A DNA stretch of 17,044 nucleotides, taken from the NCBI GenBank assembly GCA_947088515.1, contig CAMUHA010000053.1, forward strand, positions 1-17,044, read 5' to 3'. The stretch comes from an uncultured bacterium. Its GTDB lineage: Bacteria; Bacillota; Clostridia; Lachnospirales; Lachnospiraceae. The position numbers and the translations under genes are program-made. The notes under the pieces were generated by a model. That model did no database searches. It was not told the DNA's origin and was given only the letters and a program-made list of their open reading frames with translations. Numbering within the stretch: the first letter of the stretch is position 1; each line of letters begins with the position of its first letter. Below, piece by piece: positions 1 through 8,158 of this stretch.

Positions 1-1244
1 ATCAGGTAATGGATGAGATACAAGGCGTTATGCGTCTTATTGATGAAGTTTACCAAAAGTTTGGTTTTTCATATGAAATTGAATTGTCAACGAGACCGGA
101 GCATTCCATCGGAAGTGATGGGGATTGGCAGCTTGCTACGGAAGCTTTAGAAAAAGCAGTGCAGGGAATGGGTAAGTCTTATGTAGTAAATGAAGGAGAT
201 GGTGCATTCTATGGACCGAAACTTGATTTTCATATAAAAGATTCCATAGGCAGAACGTGGCAATGCGGAACGATTCAGCTTGATTTCCAGCTTCCGCAAC
301 GATTTGATATTGAATATATTGGGGCAGACGGTAAGAAGCATCGCCCGATTATGCTGCATAGAGTTATATTTGGCTCAATAGAGCGTTTTATTGGTATTTT
401 ACTGGAACATTATGCGGGAAAATTTCCAGCATGGATTGCGCCTGTACAAGTAAAAATCCTTCCGGTTTCAGATAAATATAATGATTATGCCAGGAAAATT
501 GAGAGGGTTTTGGAAGAAAATGATATTCGGGCGGAAGTGGATGTCAGAAGCGAGAAGCTTGGATATAAGATCCGTGAAGCGCGTATGGATAAGGCGCCAT
601 ATATGATTATCATAGGCGAAAACGAGAAAAAAAATATGTCTGTATCTGTAAGGCAAAGAGACGCAGAGATTGATAAAATGGATATGGGAGAAATGAGTCT
701 GGAACAAGTGGTCAATTTGGTAAAGACAGGTAAGGTAGGATTTGCAAATTCCGGTTTAGAGAAAAGGAAGATATGCTTTGAGGGATTTAAGAGAATGGTT
801 ATTAGAAAATACCAGCAAACCGACTGTGATAAACTGGCCGATTTATTTTACGGCACTGTCCATACAGTCAATGCAAAGGATTACACTAAAGAGCAGCTGT
901 CCGTATGGGCAACGGGCAGCATGGATTTACAAAAATGGAACTGTTCTTTGCTGGAACATTACAGCCTGGTTGCAATTGAGGACGATGTGATAGTAGGATT
1001 TGGCGATATAGATAAAACAGGCTATCTCGACAGGCTGTATGTCCACAAGGATTATCAAAGAAAAGGCATAGCGACAGCTATCTGCAATGAATTAGAGCAG
1101 ACAGTTCAGGGGAAAATCACGACTCACGCCTCCATAACGGCAAGACCTTTCTTTGAAAAGAGGGGGTATGTGGTTCTCAAAGAACAATGTGTGGAGCGAC
1201 AGGGAATTACCCTTATAAATTATGTTATGGAAAAACACAGATAA
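1..1244 (+). CDS. thrS: Threonyl-tRNA synthetase C-terminal part fused in frame to a GNAT acetyltransferase (5' end outside window)
   Basis: The reading frame is already open at base 3, before the ATG at 9, so the gene starts upstream. Numbered from that ATG, residues 1-140 are the end of the class II synthetase core, including YGPKLDF, CGTIQLDF and motif 3 (LHRVIFGSIERF). H117 corresponds to the third zinc ligand of the family. Residues 142-238 are the anticodon-binding domain (APVQVKILPVS, GYKIREARMDKAPY). ThrRS proteins normally end about there. Here a linker of about 24 residues (239-262) leads without a stop into a complete GNAT domain (263-411) with the acetyl-CoA loop YQRKGIATAI. ThrRS charges tRNA-Thr in the cytoplasm; the acetyltransferase substrate is unknown. 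An ATG at 795, preceded by GAGGGA, could also start a free GNAT protein. The fusion is seen directly; whether one or two proteins are made is not known. Confidence 0.9.
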   Translation, partial: QVMDEIQGVMRLIDEVYQKFGFSYEIELSTRPEHSIGSDGDWQLATEALEKAVQGMGKSYVVNEGDGAFYGPKLDFHIKDSIGRTWQCGTIQLDFQLPQRFDIEYIGADGKKHRPIMLHRVIFGSIERFIGILLEHYAGKFPAWIAPVQVKILPVSDKYNDYARKIERVLEENDIRAEVDVRSEKLGYKIREARMDKAPYMIIIGENEKKNMSVSVRQRDAEIDKMDMGEMSLEQVVNLVKTGKVGFANSGLEKRKICFEGFKRMVIRKYQQTDCDKLADLFYGTVHTVNAKDYTKEQLSVWATGSMDLQKWNCSLLEHYSLVAIEDDVIVGFGDIDKTGYLDRLYVHKDYQRKGIATAICNELEQTVQGKITTHASITARPFFEKRGYVVLKEQCVERQGITLINYVMEKHR

Positions 1245-1283
1245 GAGCTATCCATACCAGCGGCAAGTTCCCTGCTGGTGAAG

Positions 1284-1325
1284 TAACCGTCCGACTCTTT
1301 AGCGGGAAGCAGGACGGTTATTTTT
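1284..1325 (+). terminator. Intrinsic terminator after the thrS-GNAT gene
   Basis: TAACCGTCC (1284-1292) pairs perfectly with GGACGGTTA (1312-1320) and is followed by a T-rich run ending at 1325. A second, weaker hairpin lies just upstream: ACCAGC at 1256-1261 with GCTGGT at 1274-1279. The position 40 bases after the stop codon fits an end of transcription. Confidence 0.8.
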
Positions 1326-1351
1326 ATGCCCTGATACAAGGGGGATAACAG

Positions 1352-1396
1352 TATAAGTTAAATTTAAGGATTTTTTAATAATTTCTCCCTTATAAT
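1352..1396 (+). promoter_or_regulatory. Candidate activator-dependent promoter of the ABC transporter/two-component operon
   Basis: A perfect -10 TATAAT lies at 1391-1396, but no sequence 16-18 bases upstream resembles TTGACA. Instead, 11-bp units are stacked there: TTTAAGGATTT (1363-1373) abuts TTTAATAATTT (1374-1384) with 9 of 11 identical. The preceding unit begins TATAAG at 1352 in the same phase. Stacked 11-bp direct repeats replacing a -35 are the usual binding layout of PhoB/OmpR-family activators, and such a regulator is encoded in this operon at 4790. The link to that regulator is inference. Confidence 0.5.
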
Positions 1397-1452
1397 TACT
1401 TATGTACTGCTGCTTATATTATGTAGAAACTCACAATAGAAAGGAGAAAATC

Positions 1453-3843
1453 ATGCTGCTTCATATTATAAAGAGGGATTTAAAAAGAAAGCGGACAATG
1501 AATCTGATTTTATTTTTATTTATTGTTCTTGCAGCCACGTTTCTTGCAGGAAGTGTAAGCAATCTGGTTACAGTTATGGGGGCGGTGGACCATTTTCTGG
1601 AAACTGCCAACACGCCGGATATCATTATCATTGCCCTGGAAGACAGGATGGAAAAATTTTTGGACGAAAGCAATTTTGTGTCCGAATATGAAGTTTTGGA
1701 TATGCGTGCGGTTTCCGGGGATGAGATTGAAATTGTGCGCTGCCAAAAGGAGCCTGGAAAAAAGAAATATGAGAAAGGAAATACACTTGCAATTGGAACT
1801 GTACCGGAGAACTTTTCAAAGGCCTTTGACGGGGAAGGTAATATGCTTGATTTAAAAAGAGGGGAAGTGGCAATTGCTAAGCTACAGGCTCAAAGCAATG
1901 ACCTGCAGGTAGGGGATGTAATTAAAATCACGTTAAGCGGCCGTTCCTTGGAGCTTACGATAAAGTCCATAGCCAAAGATGCAGTGTTTGGTTCCCAGAT
2001 GATAGGTTTTAAGCGTGTGTTTCTGAATCAGGAAGATTATGAATACCTTATGGGAGAAGACCCCTATGCCCATATTCTTGTATATAATGTGAACTGCCCG
2101 GAAGAAGGGCACAGCCCAGAAAAAGGGCAGGAAGCTTTTTTAAGGGAGTACAGGAGAAGCAACTTTAAAGTGCTTAGTGTGGTAGAAAAGTCCACAATTA
2201 AAATGACTTATATTTTTGACATGCTGATAGCAGGAATATTGATTGTGGTGAGTGTATGTCTGATTTTAATTTCTTTTTTGATTTTACGTTTTACCATTGT
2301 CTTTACAATGCAGGAAGACTATAGGGAAATTGGCATTATGAAAGCGATTGGTATAAAAGATGTGGGAATCAGGGGAATTTATATGGCAAAGTATCTGCTG
2401 ATTGCTTTGGCTGGTGTGGCGGTTGGATTAGCAGGCAGCTTTCCCTTTGGGAAAATACTGCTTTCATACACCATGACTAATTTTGTGGCAGGGGACTTAA
2501 AAAATGGGGGAATCATTCATTTCCTGTGTGCCGGAGTGATTGTGGCAGTTGTTCTGCTGTTTTGCTTTGCAAGTACAGGCGTAGTGAAAAAGTTTACTGT
2601 TATGGAGGCCATACGCAGTGGTAAAGATGGGGAACGTTACCATGCAAAGTGCCTGTTTAAACTAAATAAAAGAAAAAGAATGCCGCCTGCTGTTTATCTT
2701 GCATGTAATGATGTACTGGGAAACATGAAAAGATATCTGGTTCTGGCATCAGTTTTTTGCATTGGCGCCCTTTTAATTCTTCTTCCGCTAAGGGCCGTCC
2801 ATACCTTAAAGGATGAAAGTGTGATTAGAACTTTCGGGATGCAGCCTTCCTCGGTGTTTATTGAAACAGGCGAAGAGGATAAATATCTGGCGGAAAAAGA
2901 TAATAAGCTGCTGCTTTCGGAGCTTGAACAGATTAAAAGTGAGCTTGGCAGACATGGACTGGAGGCAGATGTGTGGATAGAGGTAGATTATATGGTACCC
3001 TGCTATGGAAGCAACCCGGAAGAGCGTGTTGTTTATTTTACCATGCAGCAGGCAGGGAGAGAAAAAGAAGATTATGATGTTCTATCAGGCAGGGTTCCAG
3101 AGCTTCCCAATGAAGTGATGGTGACGGAAAAAACCGCAAGGGAGCTTGCGGTGGGAATAGGGGACCAGGTGTTTTTTACTTATCCGGAAGGAACAGAAGC
3201 ATTTATAGTTACCGGCATATTCCAAAGCATGATGAATATGGGAAATGGGTTCCGCGTAAGCGCAAAAGCAAAAATTCCATGGCAATATGTAAGCGGCTCT
3301 TTTGGCATACAGGCGGAGATTTTGGATGACCTTAATCCGGAGGAAACAAAGCAAAAAATACAGGACATTTTCCCTAAGTTAAAGGTGATAAGCGGCAGGG
3401 AATATGCGGACAGAATGATTGGGATGCTGGACCAGCTGGATAGTTTTTCCCTGCTGGTGGTATGTACAGTCCTGTTTGTAAATATGATGATTACGGTTCT
3501 CACAATGAAAACCCTGTTTGTGGGAGAGAGGGGAGAGGTCGCTATGCTAAAGAGCATTGGTTATACAGACCGGACGTTAAGAGGGTGGCAGAGTATGAGG
3601 ATTCTGCTTGTACTTTGGGTGTCCATTGCACTGGGAACGGTACTGTCCCATTTTCTGGCCCCTGTCACTTTAGGCCCGATTTTTGCATTAATGGGAGCGG
3701 AACGCCTGCCGCTTATTACGGAACCTTTGGAAACTTATGTGGTTTATCCGCTGATACTCCTTACAGTAACTGGACTGGCGGCTTATCTGTGTGCGTTTGG
3801 AGTAAACAAAGTGGACTTAAGAGAAATCAATACATTAGAATAG
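1453..3843 (+). CDS. FtsX/MacB-type ABC transporter permease, 8 predicted membrane segments
   Basis: This 796-residue membrane protein is the transport subunit for the ATPase encoded next. I chose ATG 1453 because AAAGGAGAA (1440-1448) sits just before it; the frame is also open from ATG 1402, which has no such site. Membrane segments lie near residues 16-38, 253-283, 310-340 and 350-380, then 425-445, 660-690, 710-730 and 760-785. That gives two FtsX repeats, each with a large external domain (about 45-250 and 450-655). The cytoplasmic hallmarks YREIGIMKAIG (about 290) and GEVAMLKSIGY (about 694) follow the second segment of each half. Two external domains and eight segments differ from BceB-type peptide-resistance permeases, which have ten segments and one large loop. 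The family extrudes or extracts lipids, peptides or lipoproteins by mechanotransmission; the substrate here is unknown. The stop is TAG, and the frame beyond it stays open (see findings). Confidence 0.9.
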   Translation: MLLHIIKRDLKRKRTMNLILFLFIVLAATFLAGSVSNLVTVMGAVDHFLETANTPDIIIIALEDRMEKFLDESNFVSEYEVLDMRAVSGDEIEIVRCQKEPGKKKYEKGNTLAIGTVPENFSKAFDGEGNMLDLKRGEVAIAKLQAQSNDLQVGDVIKITLSGRSLELTIKSIAKDAVFGSQMIGFKRVFLNQEDYEYLMGEDPYAHILVYNVNCPEEGHSPEKGQEAFLREYRRSNFKVLSVVEKSTIKMTYIFDMLIAGILIVVSVCLILISFLILRFTIVFTMQEDYREIGIMKAIGIKDVGIRGIYMAKYLLIALAGVAVGLAGSFPFGKILLSYTMTNFVAGDLKNGGIIHFLCAGVIVAVVLLFCFASTGVVKKFTVMEAIRSGKDGERYHAKCLFKLNKRKRMPPAVYLACNDVLGNMKRYLVLASVFCIGALLILLPLRAVHTLKDESVIRTFGMQPSSVFIETGEEDKYLAEKDNKLLLSELEQIKSELGRHGLEADVWIEVDYMVPCYGSNPEERVVYFTMQQAGREKEDYDVLSGRVPELPNEVMVTEKTARELAVGIGDQVFFTYPEGTEAFIVTGIFQSMMNMGNGFRVSAKAKIPWQYVSGSFGIQAEILDDLNPEETKQKIQDIFPKLKVISGREYADRMIGMLDQLDSFSLLVVCTVLFVNMMITVLTMKTLFVGERGEVAMLKSIGYTDRTLRGWQSMRILLVLWVSIALGTVLSHFLAPVTLGPIFALMGAERLPLITEPLETYVVYPLILLTVTGLAAYLCAFGVNKVDLREINTLE

Positions 3844-3845
3844 AA

Positions 3846-3979
3846 ACAGGGAAGGATTTATGCGGAACTGGAAAACAGCATAAGTCAAGACCAGCGCCCA
3901 GAGGAAATCCGTGCCGGGAAGCGGACAGGATTTGCTCTGAAGGAAGAAGGCACAGGGAAGGACTTATGCGGTACTGGAA
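3846..3979 (+). repeat. 28-bp imperfect direct repeat in the permease-ATPase gap (copies at 3846-3873 and 3952-3979)
   Basis: The two copies match at 26 of 28 positions and start 106 bases apart. Each contains ACAGGGAAGGA followed by TTATGCGG, so each carries a purine-rich ribosome-binding-like stretch and an ATG (3860 and 3966). The first ATG opens a 7-codon reading frame (MRNWKTA, stop). The second is in frame with the ATPase gene and would add nine residues to it. The gap between permease stop and ATPase start holds little else. Confidence 0.75.
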
Positions 3980-3992
3980 TAGAGGTGACAAG

Positions 3993-4760
3993 ATGAATCA
4001 GTTGGAAGTAAGGGATTTGTGTAAAACATATGTTGTAAATAAAAGACCCAATAATGTGCTGCGTAATGTAAATTTGACTGTGGAGGAAGGGGAGATGGTG
4101 GCTGTGATGGGGCCTTCCGGTTCTGGAAAATCCACGCTTCTTTACACGGTCAGCGGAATGGATGGCATAACCGCAGGCAGGGTTACATTTGCCGGCCGGG
4201 AGATAGGAAACTTAAGCACAGGGGAGATGAGCAAAATACGGCTGAAGGAAATGGGGTTTATTTTCCAGCAGATGTATATGTTAAAAAATCTGACAATTTA
4301 TGATAATATTATTTTACCAGCATATCAGGCAAAGTCAGGGAGAGGGGTTGAAGGACGCCGGGAAGTGAACGAGCGTGCCATGGAACTGATGCGCAAGCTG
4401 GGAATTGCAGAAATTGGGGAAAATGATATTACAGAGGTTTCTGGCGGACAGCTGCAGCGTGCCTGCATCTGCCGGAGCCTTATCAATAATCCGCAAATGG
4501 TTTTTGCGGATGAACCCACAGGAGCGCTAAACCAGCAGAGTGCAAAAGAGGTTATGAGGGAGCTTAACAGAATCAACAGGGAAGGAACAACGATTATGCT
4601 GGTTACGCATGACGGAAAAGTAGCGGCAAAATGCGACAGGGTTCTTTACATTGAGGATGGAAATATTAAAGGGGAGATACGGCTTGGAAAGCTGAAAGGG
4701 GAAGAAGTAAAAGACCGGGAGAGGAAGCTGACAGGATGGCTTTGGGAGATGGGATTTTAA
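3993..4760 (+). CDS. ABC transporter ATPase, MacB/LolD-like, partner of the upstream permease
   Basis: This is a cytoplasmic nucleotide-binding subunit of 255 residues, the usual length for the LolD/MacB-type ATPases that pair with FtsX permeases. The motifs are complete and in order: Walker A GPSGSGKST (about 39-47), Q-loop FIFQQMYM (about 90), signature VSGGQLQR (about 150), Walker B MVFADEPTG (about 171), and switch histidine LVTHD (about 206). The start ATG 3993 has AGAGGTG (3981-3987) at good spacing. ATG 3966 is an alternative that adds nine residues. The frame is open further upstream to 3462 only as a shadow of the permease gene. Gene order (permease, ATPase, regulator, kinase) marks this as one operon that probably senses and exports or resists an envelope-active compound. 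Confidence 0.93.
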   Translation: MNQLEVRDLCKTYVVNKRPNNVLRNVNLTVEEGEMVAVMGPSGSGKSTLLYTVSGMDGITAGRVTFAGREIGNLSTGEMSKIRLKEMGFIFQQMYMLKNLTIYDNIILPAYQAKSGRGVEGRREVNERAMELMRKLGIAEIGENDITEVSGGQLQRACICRSLINNPQMVFADEPTGALNQQSAKEVMRELNRINREGTTIMLVTHDGKVAAKCDRVLYIEDGNIKGEIRLGKLKGEEVKDRERKLTGWLWEMGF

Positions 4761-4789
4761 ATTAAGATTTTAATGGAAGGAATAAGTGC

Positions 4790-5473
4790 ATGGCAACAGA
4801 TATTCTTTTGGTGGAAGATAATAAAGAACTGGCAGAACTGACAGGAGCTTTTCTTGAAAGAGACGGCTATCATGTGACTGTACGGCAAAGCGGGGAAGAA
4901 GCTCTTGGATTCCTTAAGGAAAATATAGTGAAAATGGTTCTTTTGGATATTATGCTGCCGGGAATGGACGGTTTTGGCTTTTGCGCGGATGTGAGGAAGG
5001 AAAGTAATGTTCCCATTATTATGTTAAGCGCAAAGGCGGACAAGGAAGATAAGATGAACGGGTTTGCACAAGGGGCGGATGATTATCTGGAAAAACCAAT
5101 AGACATTGATATCCTGCGGGCAAAGGTCGGGGCGCTAATGAGAAGAAATTACGAGCTAAAGCAGGAAAACCGGATGCTTTACTCAGGCGCGGTTTCTATA
5201 GACAGACAGGCAAAGCAGGTATTTTTCTGTGAAAAGGAGATTGCGCTTACCGGAAAGGAATATGAGCTTTTGCTTCTTTTTGTGGAAAATCCAGGGAAAA
5301 CCTTAAGTAAGGAGTACTTGTTTGGAAAAATCTGGGGAGCGGACAGCATCAGTGAAAACCAGACACTTACTGTACATGTGAAAAAACTGAGGGATAAGGT
5401 GGAGGAAGAACCGGGAGCGCCAAAGAGAATAAAAACGGTGTGGGGAGTGGGGTATCGCTATGAAGAAAATTAA
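4790..5473 (+). CDS. OmpR/PhoB-family response regulator
   Basis: A DNA-binding regulator of 227 residues. The receiver domain (about 4-118) has the acidic pair E9/D10, the phosphoacceptor D53 in MVLLDIMLPGMDG, S80 at the switch position and K102 in LEKPID. The winged-helix effector domain (about 130-227) ends with the family signature RIKTVWGVGYRYE. GGAAGGAA lies about 9 bases before the ATG. The gene follows the ATPase by 29 bases and overlaps the kinase by 14, so the pair is translationally coupled. The likely target is the operon's own promoter, where 11-bp direct repeats occur at 1352-1384; this is inferred from family behaviour. Confidence 0.95.
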   Translation: MATDILLVEDNKELAELTGAFLERDGYHVTVRQSGEEALGFLKENIVKMVLLDIMLPGMDGFGFCADVRKESNVPIIMLSAKADKEDKMNGFAQGADDYLEKPIDIDILRAKVGALMRRNYELKQENRMLYSGAVSIDRQAKQVFFCEKEIALTGKEYELLLLFVENPGKTLSKEYLFGKIWGADSISENQTLTVHVKKLRDKVEEEPGAPKRIKTVWGVGYRYEEN

Positions 5474-6782
5474 CTTTCTGATTGCAGGACTCTTGTGTTT
5501 TTACTTATCAGCGGTTCTGGGGATAAAGGTATTGTGGGGGCAGAAGCAGGAGGCGCGCAGCAGAGAATATCTGGTGGAGGCCAACAGGATTATGAGAGGC
5601 ATGGAAGAGCAGGGAGGCTTTTCCATGCCTGATTTGCATCAAATGGAACAGATAGACGGTGTCTCTTTTCTGGAAATTAAGACCGGAAAGGAAATGGGGG
5701 ATGGCAGGGAGCTTTCTGGTCAGACAAGCATCTGGGAGAAGAAGGAGATTGAGGAGTTTTTCAGAAAAAAGAATGGGCATGAAATGTATATTGAACCGTT
5801 AATCTGTGAGGGGAGGGCGCTTGGACTTGTACGTTTTGACTATAAAACGTTTCTAAGCACAAGCAAGGAATTGTACTGGTCAATAGAAGGAATGATTATG
5901 CTCTCAGGAATGGTAACGCTGGGAATTTTGCTTTATATAAAAATCAAAGTGATAAAGCCTTTTCTGACCCTTAGGGATATGCCGGGGGAGCTGGCAAAAG
6001 GCAGGCTGGATGCGGAGCTTTTGGAAAATAAAGACCGTTATTTCGGCAGGTTTGTGTGGGGAATTGCCATGCTCCGGGATAATCTCAAAGCGGCAAAGAA
6101 AAAGGCGCTTTCCCTGGAAAAAGAAAAAAAGATGCTTCTTTTGACTATCTCCCATGATATCAAAACGCCTCTAAATTCCATTAAGCTGTATGCAAGAGCT
6201 ATAAGGGAGGGACTTTATGACACAGAGGAAAAAAGGGAAAAAGCAGCCTGTCAGATAGAGAAGCTTTCAGAAGAAATTGAGGATTTTGTGAAAAAAATCG
6301 TCCATGCTTCCAGCCAGGAAATTGTACATATAGAGGTGGAAAATAAGGAGTTTTATTTAAAGGACCTTGCAAGGCAGGTACAGGAATATTATGCGCCAAA
6401 ATGCAGGCTTTCCATGACAAAATTATTGTGCGGCACATATGAAAACAGGCTGTTAAAAGGAGATGGGGACAGAGCTTTTGAGGTAATGGAAAATGTGATG
6501 GAAAATGCTTTTAAATATGGAGACGGCCAAAAAATTGAGATTACCTTTTATGAAGAGGAGGACTGTCAGATTGTGAAGGTGAAAAGTTTTGGAAATCCCA
6601 TAAGGACAGAGGAAATTCCGCATCTGTTTGACAGTTTTTACAGAGGAAGCAATGTGGGGGATAAGGAAGGAAATGGGCTGGGACTTTATATCTGCCGGGA
6701 AATGATGCGGAAAATGGAAGGGGATATTTTTGTAAAGAGGGAAGGGGAGAATATGAGTTTTCATCTTGTATTCAAAATATAA
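5460..6782 (+). CDS. HisKA-type sensor histidine kinase paired with the OmpR-family regulator
   Basis: A membrane kinase of 440 residues. Segment 1 is at about 5-25 and segment 2 at about 143-163, enclosing an external sensor of about 115 residues. A short linker then leads to the dimerisation helix with H-box SHDIKTPLNS (phosphoacceptor H232) and a HATPase_c domain: N-box ENVMENAFKYG (N345, N349), F-box-like HLFDSFYRG and G2 box GNGLGLYI. The usual DxGxG box reads KSFGNPI, without the aspartate; this form is common among related Firmicutes kinases, so I do not take it as inactivation. The sizeable external domain argues against BceS-type intramembrane sensing, where the transporter is the sensor. 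The start overlaps the regulator gene by 14 bases. Confidence 0.93.
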   Translation: MKKINFLIAGLLCFYLSAVLGIKVLWGQKQEARSREYLVEANRIMRGMEEQGGFSMPDLHQMEQIDGVSFLEIKTGKEMGDGRELSGQTSIWEKKEIEEFFRKKNGHEMYIEPLICEGRALGLVRFDYKTFLSTSKELYWSIEGMIMLSGMVTLGILLYIKIKVIKPFLTLRDMPGELAKGRLDAELLENKDRYFGRFVWGIAMLRDNLKAAKKKALSLEKEKKMLLLTISHDIKTPLNSIKLYARAIREGLYDTEEKREKAACQIEKLSEEIEDFVKKIVHASSQEIVHIEVENKEFYLKDLARQVQEYYAPKCRLSMTKLLCGTYENRLLKGDGDRAFEVMENVMENAFKYGDGQKIEITFYEEEDCQIVKVKSFGNPIRTEEIPHLFDSFYRGSNVGDKEGNGLGLYICREMMRKMEGDIFVKREGENMSFHLVFKI

Positions 6783-6827
6783 AAAGCTTAATACTGCGCC
6801 AACTTTTTTGAGAAAATAAGGAAAAGG

Positions 6828-6856
6828 TTGACAAAAGGCACGGAAGGATGAAGAAT
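6828..6856 (+). promoter_or_regulatory. Possible sigma-A promoter for the lipoprotein operon
   Basis: A perfect TTGACA at 6828-6833 is followed after 17 bases by AAGAAT (6851-6856), a 4/6 match to the -10. It lies in the 104-base gap after the kinase stop, about 30 bases before the strong ribosome binding site ATAGGAGGG. No clear terminator separates it from the kinase gene, so read-through transcription is also possible. Confidence 0.45.
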
Positions 6857-6886
6857 AGAGTTAATTAATTTTTATAGGAGGGAAAT

Positions 6887-8095
6887 ATGAAAACATCAAA
6901 AAGATTATTGACAGCGGCAGTTTTGTATGTGGCAATGCTTTTTACAGGGTGCGGCAAAGCGGAAGAGGTAGTCTTGGCGGACTTTACATCGGAGGACGGC
7001 ACCATAAGCATTCAGATGAATGAAAGCTGGAAAACAGAGGATATGGGAACAGAAAACTGGCTTGCCGCCTTTAATGAGGAAGAGACAGAGGGGATTGTTG
7101 CCCTGCAGCTTCCTAAGGCCTTGTATGCTGGGGAGATTAACGATATGGATGATGTAAAGGAGATGGTAGAGGACTCCTTTGAATTTGAAATGTCAGGAAC
7201 AAAAGAGGTGGAAGGCCTTACAGTGCCGGGGTTAAGCGGCCTTACTACATACAGCGGTACAATGACAGTGGAGGATGTGAAAGGGCAGGCAATTGTTGTA
7301 TATGGTGAAACAGACTATGCTTTTTACAGTATTTTGTATGCGGCTCCCAAAATCAACAAAAGTAAAACAGAATATTTTAAGAATGTATGCGCCTCCTTTA
7401 AAGAGACAGAGCCTGTAGCTGATGAAATTGCGGCGGTGCCAATTACAGATACCATCCGTTGGTTTAATGGCACATATGCGGTACTGACCAGAGCAAATGG
7501 CTGGGATTATAATCTGGTTGGAGGGGTCAGCGCAAATACACTGGGCGAGTCAATTATGCAGTCAATGCTGGATGAATGGTGGGAAGTGACAGATAAAGAG
7601 AGCGCTGATGAGACAATGGAGTGGCTTCTTGGTGAGGGACACCGTGTGGGCTTTGTGGATAATATGCTCTATCTGGAAGAAAGCGGTATTAAAGATGTGC
7701 CGGCAGAGGGGCGAAAGGCTTTTGTTTTTGAAAACTTTGAAGTCAGTGAGCAGGAAGCGCAAAATTATGCAGACTGGTACAATGCTTTTGAGGAGAAGGG
7801 AGAGAATGCCATTGCCGCATGGGATTACAGCCGGGCAATGTCTCTTTTAGGATATTATTATCTGGCAGGCTTTTATACACAGACAGATGCCCTTGATGCT
7901 TCTTATGACTTGGCAACTTTTATACAGCAGGAATTTGACTCCTGGGAGAGCTTTATGGAAAGCTATATGATTGGATACGAATACTGGGCAGAAGAGGGAA
8001 GTGAGGAACGGAGAGAGATTTATGAAGAGATAAAGGCAGCTTCTGACAGTCCTTATAATCTGGACTGGAATCTGACATTTGAAAAAAGCTGGTAA
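6887..8095 (+). CDS. Lipoprotein with C-terminal DUF1266-like domain
   Basis: This is a 402-residue predicted surface lipoprotein. The N-terminus has lysines and arginine, a hydrophobic stretch, then LFTGC with C22 as the lipidated cysteine. Residues about 29-172 form a beta-rich domain beginning FTSEDGTISIQMNESWK, reminiscent of PsbP-like extracellular domains of Clostridial lipoproteins. Residues about 225-395 resemble DUF1266: the block AAWDYSRAMSLLGYYYLAG, then the SWESFMESYMIGYEYW region and a final SPYNLDWN. DUF1266 has no established function. GGAGGG stands ahead of the ATG. The next gene follows by 63 bases, so this heads the nucleoside phosphorylase, dipeptidase and hydrolase run. 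The lipoprotein call is firm; the DUF1266 assignment is from pattern memory. Confidence 0.85.
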   Translation: MKTSKRLLTAAVLYVAMLFTGCGKAEEVVLADFTSEDGTISIQMNESWKTEDMGTENWLAAFNEEETEGIVALQLPKALYAGEINDMDDVKEMVEDSFEFEMSGTKEVEGLTVPGLSGLTTYSGTMTVEDVKGQAIVVYGETDYAFYSILYAAPKINKSKTEYFKNVCASFKETEPVADEIAAVPITDTIRWFNGTYAVLTRANGWDYNLVGGVSANTLGESIMQSMLDEWWEVTDKESADETMEWLLGEGHRVGFVDNMLYLEESGIKDVPAEGRKAFVFENFEVSEQEAQNYADWYNAFEEKGENAIAAWDYSRAMSLLGYYYLAGFYTQTDALDASYDLATFIQQEFDSWESFMESYMIGYEYWAEEGSEERREIYEEIKAASDSPYNLDWNLTFEKSW

Positions 8096-8158
8096 ATACA
8101 AAAGACCCAAACTGCAGGCAACAGGCACAAATACTACAAGGCACAGGAGGAACGGAAT

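Noticed and set aside
3462..3992. Long 5' extension of the ATPase reading frame
   Set aside because: It lies almost wholly over the permease gene in another frame, shows no domain, and the ATPase has a good start with AGAGGTG at 3993.
5460..6782. Missing DxGxG box in the HisKA kinase as a sign of inactivity
   Set aside because: The FGNPI-type replacement is common in related Firmicutes kinases, and the H, N, F and G2 boxes are intact.
6811..6830. Stem CAACTTTTTT with AAAAGGTTG-like arm after the kinase gene, as a terminator
   Set aside because: The arms are A/T-rich with wobble pairs, there is no T-run after the stem, and the right arm overlaps a TTGACA box.
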